Part shown: positions 8,266 to 16,307 of the stretch, piece after piece
Layout of the letters: the number at the start of each line of letters is the position of its first letter
How positions within the stretch are numbered: the first letter of the stretch is position 1
Source: DASQFQ01 sp963730115
GTDB taxonomy: Bacteria; Actinomycetota; Thermoleophilia; Solirubrobacterales; Solirubrobacteraceae
Length of the DNA: 64,000 bases
NCBI GenBank assembly: GCA_963730115.1
Contig: CAVSQM010000001.1
Span: 310,001 to 374,000 of the forward strand
Reading direction: 5' to 3'
The notes under the pieces: model-generated
The model's database searches: none
What the model saw: the letters and a program-made list of their open reading frames with translations, nothing else
Told to the model about the DNA's origin: nothing
Program-made: the position numbers and the translations under genes

Positions 8266-9027
8266 ATGGCGGATCGCCACACTTGGCCGATGCGAGCGCT
8301 CGCCGTGATCGCGCTGCTGCTGGTCGCCGCCGGGACCGCCGCGGTCGTCGCCGGCCAGGGCGCGGACCTGCGGCTCGGCGCCGACGAATCGCGCCCCACC
8401 CCACCGCCGACCGCTTCGCCCCCGGCGCTGACCGAAGAGGGGCCCGATGCCGCACCGACCCCTGCGCCGCGCCCTCGCCCTCCGGCGCGCATCGCCTGGC
8501 GCAACTCGCGCGCGCTCGGGCTTCCCTACGCCGGACGGCTCGTGCGCGGCGTCCGCCTCCCGGCCAGCGGCCCGCACTTCGTGACCTGGGACCCGATCCG
8601 GCACCGCTCGCCCAACCGGCCGTGGCGCCGCCACGGCACGGACCGGCTCGTCCGCATGGTCCTGCGCGTCGCGACGGACTTCGCGAGCGCCCACCCGTCC
8701 GCGCCGCGGCTCGTCGTCGGCGACCTCAGCCGCCCGCACGGCGGCGACTTCGGCGTGCGCTTCGGCGGGATCGGCCACAGCACGCACCAGAACGGGCTGG
8801 ACGCCGACGTCTACATGCCGCGCCGCGACGGCCGCGAGCGCGCGCCGCGACGGGTGGCGCAGGTCGACCTCGAGCGGGCGCAGGAGCTGGTCGACCGCTT
8901 CGTCGCGGCCGGGGCCGCGGTCGTGCTCGTCGGCCCGCATACCGGGCTGCGGGGGCCGGCCGGCGTGGTCAAGCCGTGGCCCAACCACGACGACCACCTG
9001 CACGTCCGGCTGCCGCCCGACTCGTGA
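8266..9027 (+). CDS. Penicillin-insensitive murein endopeptidase-like (peptidase M74)
   Basis: A 253-residue exported protein with an N-terminal membrane anchor/signal (ALAVIALLLVAAGTAAVVAG) and a proline-rich linker to residue about 75. The catalytic domain has GHSTHQNGLDADVYMP, the zinc-binding HxxHQxGLDxD block of MepA, and near the end NHDDHLHVRLPP, the third metal ligand region. MepA enzymes cut D-Ala-meso-DAP cross-links in peptidoglycan. The start ATG at 8266 has GGGAGG six bases upstream. Transcription diverges from the RTX gene. Confidence 0.85.
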   Translation: MADRHTWPMRALAVIALLLVAAGTAAVVAGQGADLRLGADESRPTPPPTASPPALTEEGPDAAPTPAPRPRPPARIAWRNSRALGLPYAGRLVRGVRLPASGPHFVTWDPIRHRSPNRPWRRHGTDRLVRMVLRVATDFASAHPSAPRLVVGDLSRPHGGDFGVRFGGIGHSTHQNGLDADVYMPRRDGRERAPRRVAQVDLERAQELVDRFVAAGAAVVLVGPHTGLRGPAGVVKPWPNHDDHLHVRLPPDS

Positions 9028-9085
9028 GGGCTACGCCGGGCGTAGCGCGGGCGCGCTCGACGCGCGAGGACTGGACTCAGGTGTG

Positions 9086-9120
9086 ATGACTCCGTAAGGG
9101 GTCGTGCGTATGGTCGGTCC
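9086..9120 (+). promoter_or_regulatory. Promoter of dipZ-like gene, leaderless
   Basis: TATGGT at 9109-9114 lies exactly six bases before the GTG start at 9121. ATGACT at 9086-9091 sits 17 bases further upstream and matches four of six -35 positions. There is no Shine-Dalgarno sequence before the GTG, so a leaderless transcript is expected. Activity is inferred from spacing. Confidence 0.5.
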
Positions 9121-10822
9121 GTGACGCTGCTCCTCCTCTTCGCGTTCGTCGCCGGCGCCGGCACCGCGATCTCGCCGTGCGTGCTCCCCGTCCTCCCCGC
9201 GCTGCTGTCGGCGGGCGCGACCGGTGGGCGGCGGCGGCCGCTGGCGATCGTGCTCGGGCTGGCGACGACGTTCGCGATCACGGTGGCGGGGTTCGCCTCG
9301 GTGGTCGACGGCGTCGGGCTCGGCGACGGGGCGCTGCGCTCGATCGCGGTCGTCGTGCTGGCCGGCTTCGGCGTGACGTTGCTGGCGCCGCGGCTGCTCG
9401 ACCGGCTCGAAGCGCCGCTGTCGCGGCTCGCCCGCTTCGGCCCGCGCTCGGGCGGCGACGGGTTCTGGTCCGGGCTCGGCGTCGGCGCGGCGCTCGGGCT
9501 CGTCTACGCCCCGTGCGCGGGGCCGATCCTCGCCGCGGTGATCTCGGTCGGCGCCGCGTCCGGCACGAGCGTGGCGATCGCGATCGCCTACTCCGCCGGG
9601 TCGGCGGTCGTGCTGCTCGCGCTGATGCTGGGCGGGCGGCGGCTGCTCGACCACGCGCGCGGCCCGCTGCTGCAGCGCGCGCTGGGCGTGGTGATGCTGC
9701 TGACCGCGTTCGCCGTCGCCACCGACGCCGATGTGCGCTTCCAGACCGCGCTGGCCGACCACTTCCCGTCGGTCGTGGTCAACCCGACCGGCTCGCTCGA
9801 GCGCTCCGACGCGGTCGAGAAGCGGCTCGCGGAGCTGCGCGGCGAGGGGCGGTTCGCCCCGTCCGCCCACGCCGCCTCGAAGGGCGAGACGCTCCCGGTG
9901 CTCGGCCGGGCGCCGGACTTCACCGGCAACGACCGCTGGTTCAACAGCCGGCCGCTGACCCTGGCCGGCCTGCGCGGTCGCGTCGTGCTCGTCGACTTCT
10001 GGACCTACACCTGCATCAACTGCATCCGCACGTTCCCGTACCTGCGCGCGTGGGACGCCGCCTACCGGGAGCGCGGGCTGACCATCGTCGGCGTCCACAC
10101 GCCCGAGTTCACCTTCGAGCGCGACGCCGGCAACGTCCGCGACGCGATCGCCCAGAGCCGGCTGCGCTACCCCGTCGCCCAGGACAACGGGTACCAGACC
10201 TGGAACGCGTGGGGCAACCGCTACTGGCCCGCGAAGTACCTGATCGACGCGAAGGGCCGCGTGCGCTACGTCCACTTCGGCGAGGGCGACGACGACGAGA
10301 CCGAGGCGGCGATCCGCAGCCTGCTCGAGGAGGCCGGCGCGGAGCGGCTGGGCGGCGACGCGAAGGTCGGCGCCACCGAGACCGTCGGCCGCCAGGCGAC
10401 GCCCGAGACCTACCTCGGCTCCGCGCGCGCCGACGGCTGGCAGCCCAAGCTCCGCGACGGCACGCGCACCTACACCGCGCCGCCCTCGCTGCGGCCGAGC
10501 CGCTTCGCCCTCGACGGCACGTGGAAGGTCGACTCCGAGTCGGCCGAGGCGGTGCGCGGCGCGAGCCTCGAGGCCAACGTGGTCGGCAAGGGCGTCTACC
10601 TCGTGCTCAGCTCACGCGGCGGGAAGCCAGGGCAGGTCGAGGTCGAGCTCGACGGCCGGCCCGATCCGGGCCGAGGACGCCGGGGCCGACGTGCGACGCG
10701 GCCGCGTGACCGTGCGCGGCCAGCGGCTCTACCGGCTCGTGGAGCTCGACAAGACCGGGCAGCACCGCCTGCGGCTGCGCTTCGCGCCCGGCGTCGCGGG
10801 CTACGCGTTCACGTTCGCCTGA
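9121..10822 (+). CDS. dipZ: DipZ-like protein: CcdA transporter fused to thioredoxin, frame interrupted
   Basis: About 566 residues in three parts. A CcdA-type membrane domain (residues 1-200) carries the two cysteine motifs SPCVLPVLPAL and YAPCAGPILA. A thioredoxin-like extracytoplasmic domain has FWTYTCINCIRTFPYLRAW with a CxxC motif and GVHTPEFTFE. A C-terminal carbohydrate-binding-like domain ends TGQHRLRLRFAPGVAGYAFTFA. It moves electrons across the membrane to periplasmic thiols. A +1 frame change is needed at about 10665-10681 (length 1702, one over a multiple of three). The 3' end overlaps the convergent membrane gene by 14 bases. Confidence 0.88.
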
Positions 10823-11396
10823 GCCCGACGACGCGCCGGTGATGGATGAAGATCGCGATCGCGCCGTTCACCAGACCGAAGTAGAGCGGGTAAAGGAGCA
10901 GCGAGAGATCCAGCGCGCCGACCGCGCCCGCCGCGAGCGTGCCGCTGAGGCTCGCGAGGGCGAACGTCGCCAGCGTCTCGGAGTACGGATCGCGGTAGGT
11001 CTTCGGGATCATCATCGTCGCCCCGATCAGGTCGGCGGCGACGACGCAGCCGGTGGCGACGATCGGCTCCTCGGCGACGATCCACCCGATCACACCGCCG
11101 CCGGCGATCGCGATCATGACCGCGTCGCCGGCGCTCACGCCGCCTTCGCCGCGCCCGATCGCGAGGGCGAAGATCAGGCTGGTGAGGACGGCCTGGGTCC
11201 CCACCATGAGAAGGCTCCACGAGGCGCCGTCGGCCCGCTGCGACAGGCACACGACGATCGCGAGCACGCTCCAGATCAGCCAGGTCCCGCGGTGCGGCCG
11301 CGTCGTGCCGCGGAGGGTGTCGCCGACGTAGGGGATCGTGTCGGCGATGCCGACCAGGCCGGCGAGCACGCCGAGCACCGGGGCGGCCTCGGTCAC
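10809..11396 (-). CDS. PQ-loop-like polytopic membrane protein
   Basis: A 195-residue protein with six or seven hydrophobic helices. The N-terminal half reads GIADTIPYVGDTLRGTTRPH then WLIWSVLAIVV; the second half has ADLIGATMMIPKTYRDPYSE. Both contain a proline in a first helix followed by a charged loop, which recalls the duplicated triple-helix units of PQ-loop/SWEET transporters. No confident family. The GTG start overlaps the stop of the SpeD-like gene by four bases, so it is the last gene of a three-gene operon and might move the decarboxylase's substrate or product (inference). Confidence 0.65.
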   Translation of the reverse strand: MTEAAPVLGVLAGLVGIADTIPYVGDTLRGTTRPHRGTWLIWSVLAIVVCLSQRADGASWSLLMVGTQAVLTSLIFALAIGRGEGGVSAGDAVMIAIAGGGVIGWIVAEEPIVATGCVVAADLIGATMMIPKTYRDPYSETLATFALASLSGTLAAGAVGALDLSLLLYPLYFGLVNGAIAIFIHHRRVVGLRRT

Positions 11397-11752
11397 CGTT
11401 GCAGCACCGTCACGGCGGCCGTGCCGCCGAAGTGCTCGACGGCGATCGCGGCCGCGGCGTCCGCGTCGAATGCCCGGCAGGAGAAGACGTCGACGAAGCA
11501 GCGTCCGAGGATCTCGTCGGCGTGCACGGTGATCGAGCTGGTCTCGATGAACTGCATCGCCGACCACCCCTCGAGCTCGCCGTCGCCGAAGCGGTCGAGC
11601 GCGAGCGCGCCGTGCGCGCGCATGCCGATCGCATCGATGAGGGTCGGCACGAAGCGTCGGATGGCGTCGGGATCGGCGAGCCGGGCCCGGTCGCAGCCGT
11701 GGAGGTCGATCGCGGCGAGCACGCCCCAGGGCACCCTGGTCCGTCGCGTCAT
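11393..11752 (-). CDS. SpeD-like pyruvoyl decarboxylase (S-adenosylmethionine decarboxylase family)
   Basis: A 119-residue protein matching bacterial SpeD in length and layout. WGVLAAIDLHGCD is at the N-terminus, then HGALALDRFGDGELEGWSAM, FIETSSITVHADE and CFVDVFSCRAFD. In SpeD the self-cleavage site is Glu-Ser within ESH-x-S-x-H; here the aligned block is TSSITVH, so the serine and the downstream His are kept but the preceding Glu is Thr, unless the alignment slips by one. The catalytic Cys is in VFSCR. Substrate may be S-adenosylmethionine or, as for some neofunctionalised homologues, ornithine or arginine. Overlaps both neighbours by four bases. Confidence 0.75.
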   Translation of the reverse strand: MTRRTRVPWGVLAAIDLHGCDRARLADPDAIRRFVPTLIDAIGMRAHGALALDRFGDGELEGWSAMQFIETSSITVHADEILGRCFVDVFSCRAFDADAAAAIAVEHFGGTAAVTVLQR

Positions 11753-12585
11753 GCTGAGCGGGTCGCGACGTAGGCGTAGTAGTTGCAGGCCGCGAAGAAC
11801 GTGCCGTCCTGGGAGGCGTGGCGCTGGTCGGCGAGCCACGCTTCGACGTCGGCGGCGGGCAGCGCGCCGGTCGCGGCGACGAGCGGCGCATAAGTCTCGG
11901 CCAGGCCGAGCAGGAAGCGGCCCGACCCTGCCTCCGCGTAGACATGGGCCTGCGTCGCCGCGAGCCGCAGCCCGGCCTCCGGCAGCAGGCGCGGGAGCTC
12001 GCGCATGACCCGCGGCGAGCTCATGATCGTCGCCTGCAGCGCGAGCTCCATCGCCTCGCCGAGCCGCGGATCCGCGCTGCCGAAGGTGAGCGAGGCGTAG
12101 TCGCCGTCGAAGACGGCGACGGACCCGGCCGGGCGGGTGACCCGCGCGGCCTGCGCGAGCACCGCGCGCGGATCGCGGACGTGGCTGACGAGCGTGTGAG
12201 CGACGACGGCGTCGAAGCCCGCGTCCGCGAGGTCCAGCTCGTGAGCGTCACCGACGGCGAACTCGACGCGGTCGGCCACGCCCTCGTCAGCGGCGAGCCG
12301 GTGCGCGGCGGCGATGAACGCGGGGCTCTGATCGACACCCGTGACCCTCCCGGCGAACCCCTCGCGCGCGGCGAGCGCCCGCGCGACGACGCCGGTCCCG
12401 CAGCCGAGGTCCAGGACGAACGCCGCGCGCGGGAGGTCGATCAGCTCGAGGTAGGCATCGCGGTACCCCGCGAACGCCGCATCGGTGCCGCGGAACTCCA
12501 GTCGCTCGATGAACCGCTCGAGCGTCGCGGCGCTCTGCTCGTTGATGAACTGCATCGCGTCGCGGGGTTGCGCCTGTGTCGCCAT
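11749..12585 (-). CDS. Class I SAM-dependent methyltransferase
   Basis: A 278-residue methyltransferase. The SAM site is FVLDLGCGTGVVARALA (motif I) with VTGVDQSPAFI (acidic strand 2), FAVGDAHELDL and DAVVAHTLVSHV. It belongs to the broad UbiE/methyltransferase-11 group; substrate unknown. Start is the ATG at 12585, preceded by GAGGGA. It leads an operon with the SpeD-like decarboxylase and a membrane protein, each joined by a four-base ATGA or GTGA overlap, so the three products probably act on one pathway. The 62 bases upstream contain no other gene. Confidence 0.85.
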   Translation of the reverse strand: MATQAQPRDAMQFINEQSAATLERFIERLEFRGTDAAFAGYRDAYLELIDLPRAAFVLDLGCGTGVVARALAAREGFAGRVTGVDQSPAFIAAAHRLAADEGVADRVEFAVGDAHELDLADAGFDAVVAHTLVSHVRDPRAVLAQAARVTRPAGSVAVFDGDYASLTFGSADPRLGEAMELALQATIMSSPRVMRELPRLLPEAGLRLAATQAHVYAEAGSGRFLLGLAETYAPLVAATGALPAADVEAWLADQRHASQDGTFFAACNYYAYVATRSA

Positions 12586-12647
12586 CGTCTGCTCCCTCGG
12601 GTCGGCTGCATCCGAAGGGCGTGACATCCGGGTTCACGGCGGTGACG

Positions 12648-14540
12648 TCAGGCGTTCCAGGTGACGGGCAACCTCGGGTCGGGGTCGTAGCTGCAGAACG
12701 TGCCGGTGCGCACCGCGACGCCGAGGTGGCGGCCGAGCTCCGGGTGCTGAGTCTCGAGCCGCCGCAGCGCGCCGCGGACCGCCTTCGTCACGCTGGCACG
12801 CGCGCGCTCGCTGTCCGAGGCCGCGCGCCGGTCCCGCCCGCCCAGGCCCAGAGCGGCGGCGAGCTCACGGGTGACCGCGTCGAGCTCGGCCTCGGCGCGC
12901 GCGACGCGCTCGAGGTCGTGCCAGCGGCGCGCCTCGTCGATCTCGGCCTCCAGCTCGGCGATCCTCCCCCGGTACGCGTGCTTGGCGGGCTCGTCGAGCA
13001 CGACCCCGGCGTCCCGCGGCCCTGCCGCGACACCCTCCGGTCGAGTGCCGGCTCCCCGCGGCGCGTCACCGCCCAGCAGGTCGAGCACGTGGAACTCGCG
13101 GTGGGGATGGCGGAGGAGGCGCGCGAGGTAGCCGAGGCCCTTGGCGTCGCGCATGCGGACAACGGTCCCGCCGAACGCGATCGTCCAGTAGTCCCCCTCG
13201 CGCCGGAACTGCATCGCGGGCTCGCCTGCTGCGGGTGGCGCCGGCACATCGCCGGCGGACGCGGCCAGCAGTTGCCACGCACCGCCCACCGTCGCGAGCG
13301 TGTGGGTGCCGCGGTCGGCGAAGCCGATCCTCGCCCCGGCGACCAGGTCCACGACCGTCCGCGAGACCAGGACCTCTCCCGGCGCGGCGCGAGCGAGGAT
13401 CTCGGCGGCCATGTCCACCGCGACGCCGCGGAGCTCCCCGTCGAGCGACTCGCACTCACCCGTATGCAGGGCGGCCCGACAGCGGATCCCGGTCGCCTCG
13501 CTCTCCGCGACGATCGCCTCGGCGCAGCGGATGGCGCGGGCCGGCCCGTCGAAGCTCGCGCCGACGCCATCGCCGCGGGCGGCCAGCGCGTGGCCGCGGA
13601 AGCGGGCGATCTGGCTGCGCGCCAGCTCAGCGAGGCGGTCGCTCGGCGCATCGACGAACAGCACCGTGGCTACCACCCGGTCGGGCTCGGGATCCGGCCG
13701 CGTGCCCGTCACGAGCTCCTGGGCCTCGGCCACGATCGGCTCGACGTCGCCGATCCACGGGAGATGGTCGACGCCCGGCAGCTCGACGTAGCGCGCTCCG
13801 GGGATGTGCTCGGCCATGTAGCGGGAATGCGAGACGTCGACCGCGACCTCGTCGACCCGATGGAGGATCGCGACGGGCACACGGATCGCCGGCAACAGCG
13901 GCCGGACATCGATGTCGAGCATCATCCGCAGCAGCGCGCGCGCCGCGGTGGGCGTTGCCGCCAGCCGCTGCGCCCGCCCCCACGCGCGGCGGGCGGCGTC
14001 GTCCCCGGCCACCGACGGGGCCATCGCGGCGAGGTCGCCGCCGTCACCCCACTCGCGCTCCAGCCGATCGAGCGCGGCGTCCACCGTCTCGCCGCCCCAG
14101 TAGCGCCCGATGAAGCTGCGTCGCCAGTCGTAGCGGGCGAAGCAGCCCCACAGCAGCAGTCCCAGCGTTCGCTCGGGGTAGGTGGCCGCGAACAGGAGGC
14201 ACATCGGGCCTCCCTCGGACGCGCCGAACAGCGCCGCACGCTCGGAGCCGACCGCCTGCATCACCGCGCGCAGGTCGTCCATCCGCTGCTCGAGCGTCGG
14301 CAGGCGGTCCTCGGGCACCCGGTCGGACAGCCCCGTCCCGCGCTTGTCGAACAGGATCAGCCGCGAGAACGACGCCAGGCGCCGGTAGAACGACGCGAGC
14401 GCCGGCGACTCCCAGGCCACGTCGAGATGGGAGATGTAGCCGCGGACGACGATCAGGTCGGCCGGACCCTCGCCCACCACCTGGTAGGCGATGTGCGCGT
14501 CCCCGCTCTTGACGTAGCGCGTCTCCGGCTCGCTGGTCAC
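12648..14540 (-). CDS. Alpha/beta hydrolase fused to degenerate class III cyclase domain
   Basis: A 630-residue fusion. Residues 1-280 form an alpha/beta hydrolase with nucleophile elbow LFGASEGGPM and LPGVDHLPWIGD (His). Residues about 290-450 resemble the actinobacterial adenylate cyclase fold: LFVDAP, ARGDGVGASFDGPARAIRCA and ALHTGECE keep the metal aspartates, but the lysine before GDG is Ala and the later Arg is Glu (VDMAAEIL). So catalysis is doubtful. Residues 450-500 match a domain often found in LuxR/ATPase regulators (DYWTIAFGGTVVRMRDAKGL), followed by a coiled coil and a basic tail. Probably a regulatory or sensor protein. GTG start at 14540. Confidence 0.75.
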   Translation of the reverse strand: MTSEPETRYVKSGDAHIAYQVVGEGPADLIVVRGYISHLDVAWESPALASFYRRLASFSRLILFDKRGTGLSDRVPEDRLPTLEQRMDDLRAVMQAVGSERAALFGASEGGPMCLLFAATYPERTLGLLLWGCFARYDWRRSFIGRYWGGETVDAALDRLEREWGDGGDLAAMAPSVAGDDAARRAWGRAQRLAATPTAARALLRMMLDIDVRPLLPAIRVPVAILHRVDEVAVDVSHSRYMAEHIPGARYVELPGVDHLPWIGDVEPIVAEAQELVTGTRPDPEPDRVVATVLFVDAPSDRLAELARSQIARFRGHALAARGDGVGASFDGPARAIRCAEAIVAESEATGIRCRAALHTGECESLDGELRGVAVDMAAEILARAAPGEVLVSRTVVDLVAGARIGFADRGTHTLATVGGAWQLLAASAGDVPAPPAAGEPAMQFRREGDYWTIAFGGTVVRMRDAKGLGYLARLLRHPHREFHVLDLLGGDAPRGAGTRPEGVAAGPRDAGVVLDEPAKHAYRGRIAELEAEIDEARRWHDLERVARAEAELDAVTRELAAALGLGGRDRRAASDSERARASVTKAVRGALRRLETQHPELGRHLGVAVRTGTFCSYDPDPRLPVTWNA

Positions 14541-14568
14541 GGTCGGCCTCGCGCCAACCGTAGCCCAG

Positions 14569-14772
14569 CTAGTCGCGCGCGGCCTTCGCCATCCGGGCGA
14601 TGCTGGTGATGACGTAGTACAGCGAGAGCAGGAAGAACGCCGCGCCGACGATGGCGCGGATCTGGTCCTCGGAGGCGGGAGCCTTGCCGGCGATCGGCGG
14701 GGCGACGCGGTCGGCGACCGTCTCGCGCCAGCCCGCGAGGCCGGCGATCCCGAGTTGTTCGGTGTTGGGCAT
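14569..14772 (-). CDS. Small membrane protein, unknown
   Basis: A 67-residue protein starting MPNTEQLGIAGLAGWRE with a single hydrophobic helix, AIVGAAFFLLSLYYVITSI, near the C-terminus and a basic tail ARMAKAARD. I do not recognise it. TAGGCA lies six bases before the ATG and may serve as a -10 for a leaderless message. It lies between the LLM oxidoreductase and the hydrolase/cyclase gene on the same strand. Confidence 0.55.
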   Translation of the reverse strand: MPNTEQLGIAGLAGWRETVADRVAPPIAGKAPASEDQIRAIVGAAFFLLSLYYVITSIARMAKAARD

Positions 14773-14781
14773 GCGGCTTGC

Positions 14782-15648
14782 CTACCCGCCGAGCGCCTCG
14801 CGCACCCGCGGGGCAACCTCGGTCGCGAACAGCTCGGTCTGCCCGAGCTGGTCCTCGTGGTCGAACCAGGCGACGAAGCCGTCGAAGCGCAGGTCGCGCG
14901 CGAGCTTGGTGATCTCCTCGACCCAGTGCTCGGCCGGGCCGCGCAGCCAGCCGTCGCCGTCGCCGATCACGCCGTTGAGGTTCGCCACGCGCCGGATCGC
15001 CGCCGGGTCGCGCCCCGCCTTGCGCGCCGCCTCGTCGATCGCGTCCTGTTTCGCCGGCACATCCTCGAGCGGCAGCCGCGGCAGCGAGGGCACCCAGCCG
15101 TCGGCCAGCCGCCCGACGGTCCGGACCATCCGCGGCCCGTAGGCGCCGAGCCAGATGCCGATGTCGTGCGCCGGATCCGGCCCGCCGTGGCCGCCCCGCA
15201 TCTCGTAGTGCTCGCCCTCGACGGTGATCCCGCGCTCGCCGGCCCAGACGCGGCGGATGATCTCGATCGCCTCGATCAGCGCGTCGACCGACTCCGGCCC
15301 TGTCCGCACCGGCCCGCCCCAGGCGCCGATGCCCTCCCAGAACGCGCCCGTGCCGAGCCCGAGCTCGACCCGGCCGCCGCTCAGCCTGTCGAGGGTGGCC
15401 GCGGACTTCGCGAGCACGCCCGGGTGGCGCAGCGGCAGGTTGGCGACGTCGGGGAAGAAGCTCAAGCGCTCGGTGCGCCCGGCGAGGTAGGAGATCAGCG
15501 TCCAGGCGTCGAGGTGACGGCGCTGGTACGGGTGATCCTGGATGCCGACGAGGTCGAGGCCGAGCCGGTCCGCCAGCAGCACCTGCTCGATCACCGCGTC
15601 CTGCTCGGAAGCCAGCGGGACCGGGAAGACGCCGAAGAGGGGCTTCAC
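14782..15648 (-). CDS. LLM-class (F420-dependent type) flavin oxidoreductase
   Basis: A 288-residue luciferase-like TIM-barrel protein. Diagnostic stretches are LDLVGIQDHPYQRRHLDAW, LRHPGVLAKSAATLDRLSGG, VELGLGTGAF and ITVEGEHYEM, all typical of the F420-dependent group in Actinobacteria. Substrate unknown. The GTG start at 15648 overlaps the stop of the MoaD-MoaE gene (GTGA), so it is co-transcribed with it. That linkage to molybdenum-cofactor synthesis may be incidental. Confidence 0.85.
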   Translation of the reverse strand: MKPLFGVFPVPLASEQDAVIEQVLLADRLGLDLVGIQDHPYQRRHLDAWTLISYLAGRTERLSFFPDVANLPLRHPGVLAKSAATLDRLSGGRVELGLGTGAFWEGIGAWGGPVRTGPESVDALIEAIEIIRRVWAGERGITVEGEHYEMRGGHGGPDPAHDIGIWLGAYGPRMVRTVGRLADGWVPSLPRLPLEDVPAKQDAIDEAARKAGRDPAAIRRVANLNGVIGDGDGWLRGPAEHWVEEITKLARDLRFDGFVAWFDHEDQLGQTELFATEVAPRVREALGG

Positions 15649-16283
15649 GACGGCAACGTGCCCTTCACGCGAGTGCGCGCGCCGTCCGCATCGACCTCGA
15701 CCTTCCAGATCGGCGCCTCGGCCTTCACGCGGTCGATCAGCGCGCGGGCGGCGTTGAACGCCTCGCCGCGGTGCGGCGCCGAGGCGGCCACGATCACGCT
15801 CGGCTCGCTCAGCGGCACGGTGCCGACCCGGTGCTCCAGCGCCACCGCGGAGCATCCGTAGGCCGCCGCGACCTCCTCCCCGATCGCCCGCAGCTTCTCG
15901 GCGGCCATCTCCACGTAGGCCTCGTAGTCGAGCTCGGGCACCTCGCGCGTGACGCCCTCGAACAGCACGACGGCGCCGGCGGCGGGATCGCGCACGGCGG
16001 CGGCGAGTGCCGCGAGGTCGAGCGGGTCGCCGGTCACCCGCACGCGGCGGACGACGTTCGCGCCGCCCGACACCGGCGGCACGAGCGCGACCTCGTCGTC
16101 GGCGGTCACGACCGACGCCTCGTCCGCGTACTCGCGGTTGATCGCCACCACGCACGAGCGCGGCGCGACCTCCATCGCGGCCAGCAGGTCGGCGACGCGC
16201 GCGCCCTCGGGCAGCTCGACCTGCACGCGGTCCGAACCCGCGCGCTCGCGCAGGCCGGCGAACAGACGTACGGTCACGACCAC
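15645..16283 (-). CDS. MoaD-MoaE fusion, molybdopterin synthase
   Basis: A 212-residue fusion of both molybdopterin synthase subunits. Residues 1-75 are the ubiquitin-like MoaD (VRLFAGLRERAG to VALVPPVSGG). The diglycine that must be free to carry sulfur is followed directly by MoaE (ANVVRRVRVTGDPLDLAALA, then LDYEAYVEMAAEKLRAIG, HRVGTVPLSEPSVIVAASA, HRGEAFNAARALIDRVKAE and PIWK). It converts cPMP to molybdopterin. The fused layout resembles mycobacterial MoaX, which is processed. TAGGGT six bases before the GTG at 16283 supports that start. Divergent from moaC. Confidence 0.9.
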   Translation of the reverse strand: MVVTVRLFAGLRERAGSDRVQVELPEGARVADLLAAMEVAPRSCVVAINREYADEASVVTADDEVALVPPVSGGANVVRRVRVTGDPLDLAALAAAVRDPAAGAVVLFEGVTREVPELDYEAYVEMAAEKLRAIGEEVAAAYGCSAVALEHRVGTVPLSEPSVIVAASAPHRGEAFNAARALIDRVKAEAPIWKVEVDADGARTRVKGTLPS

Positions 16284-16307
16284 ACGGACACCCTAGACTC
16301 AGGAGGG
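16284..16307. promoter_or_regulatory. Bidirectional promoter between moaD-moaE and moaC
   Basis: Only 24 bases separate the two start codons. On the minus strand TAGGGT (16290-16295) is six bases before the GTG of moaD-moaE. On the plus strand TAGACT (16294-16299) is eight bases before the moaC ATG. The two hexamers share the same TA step. moaC also has AGGAGGG next to its ATG. Divergent transcription from one symmetric -10 element is inferred. Confidence 0.55.

Noticed and set aside
12648..14540. Active adenylate cyclase
   Set aside because: The substrate-selecting Lys and catalytic Arg positions are Ala and Glu in my alignment.
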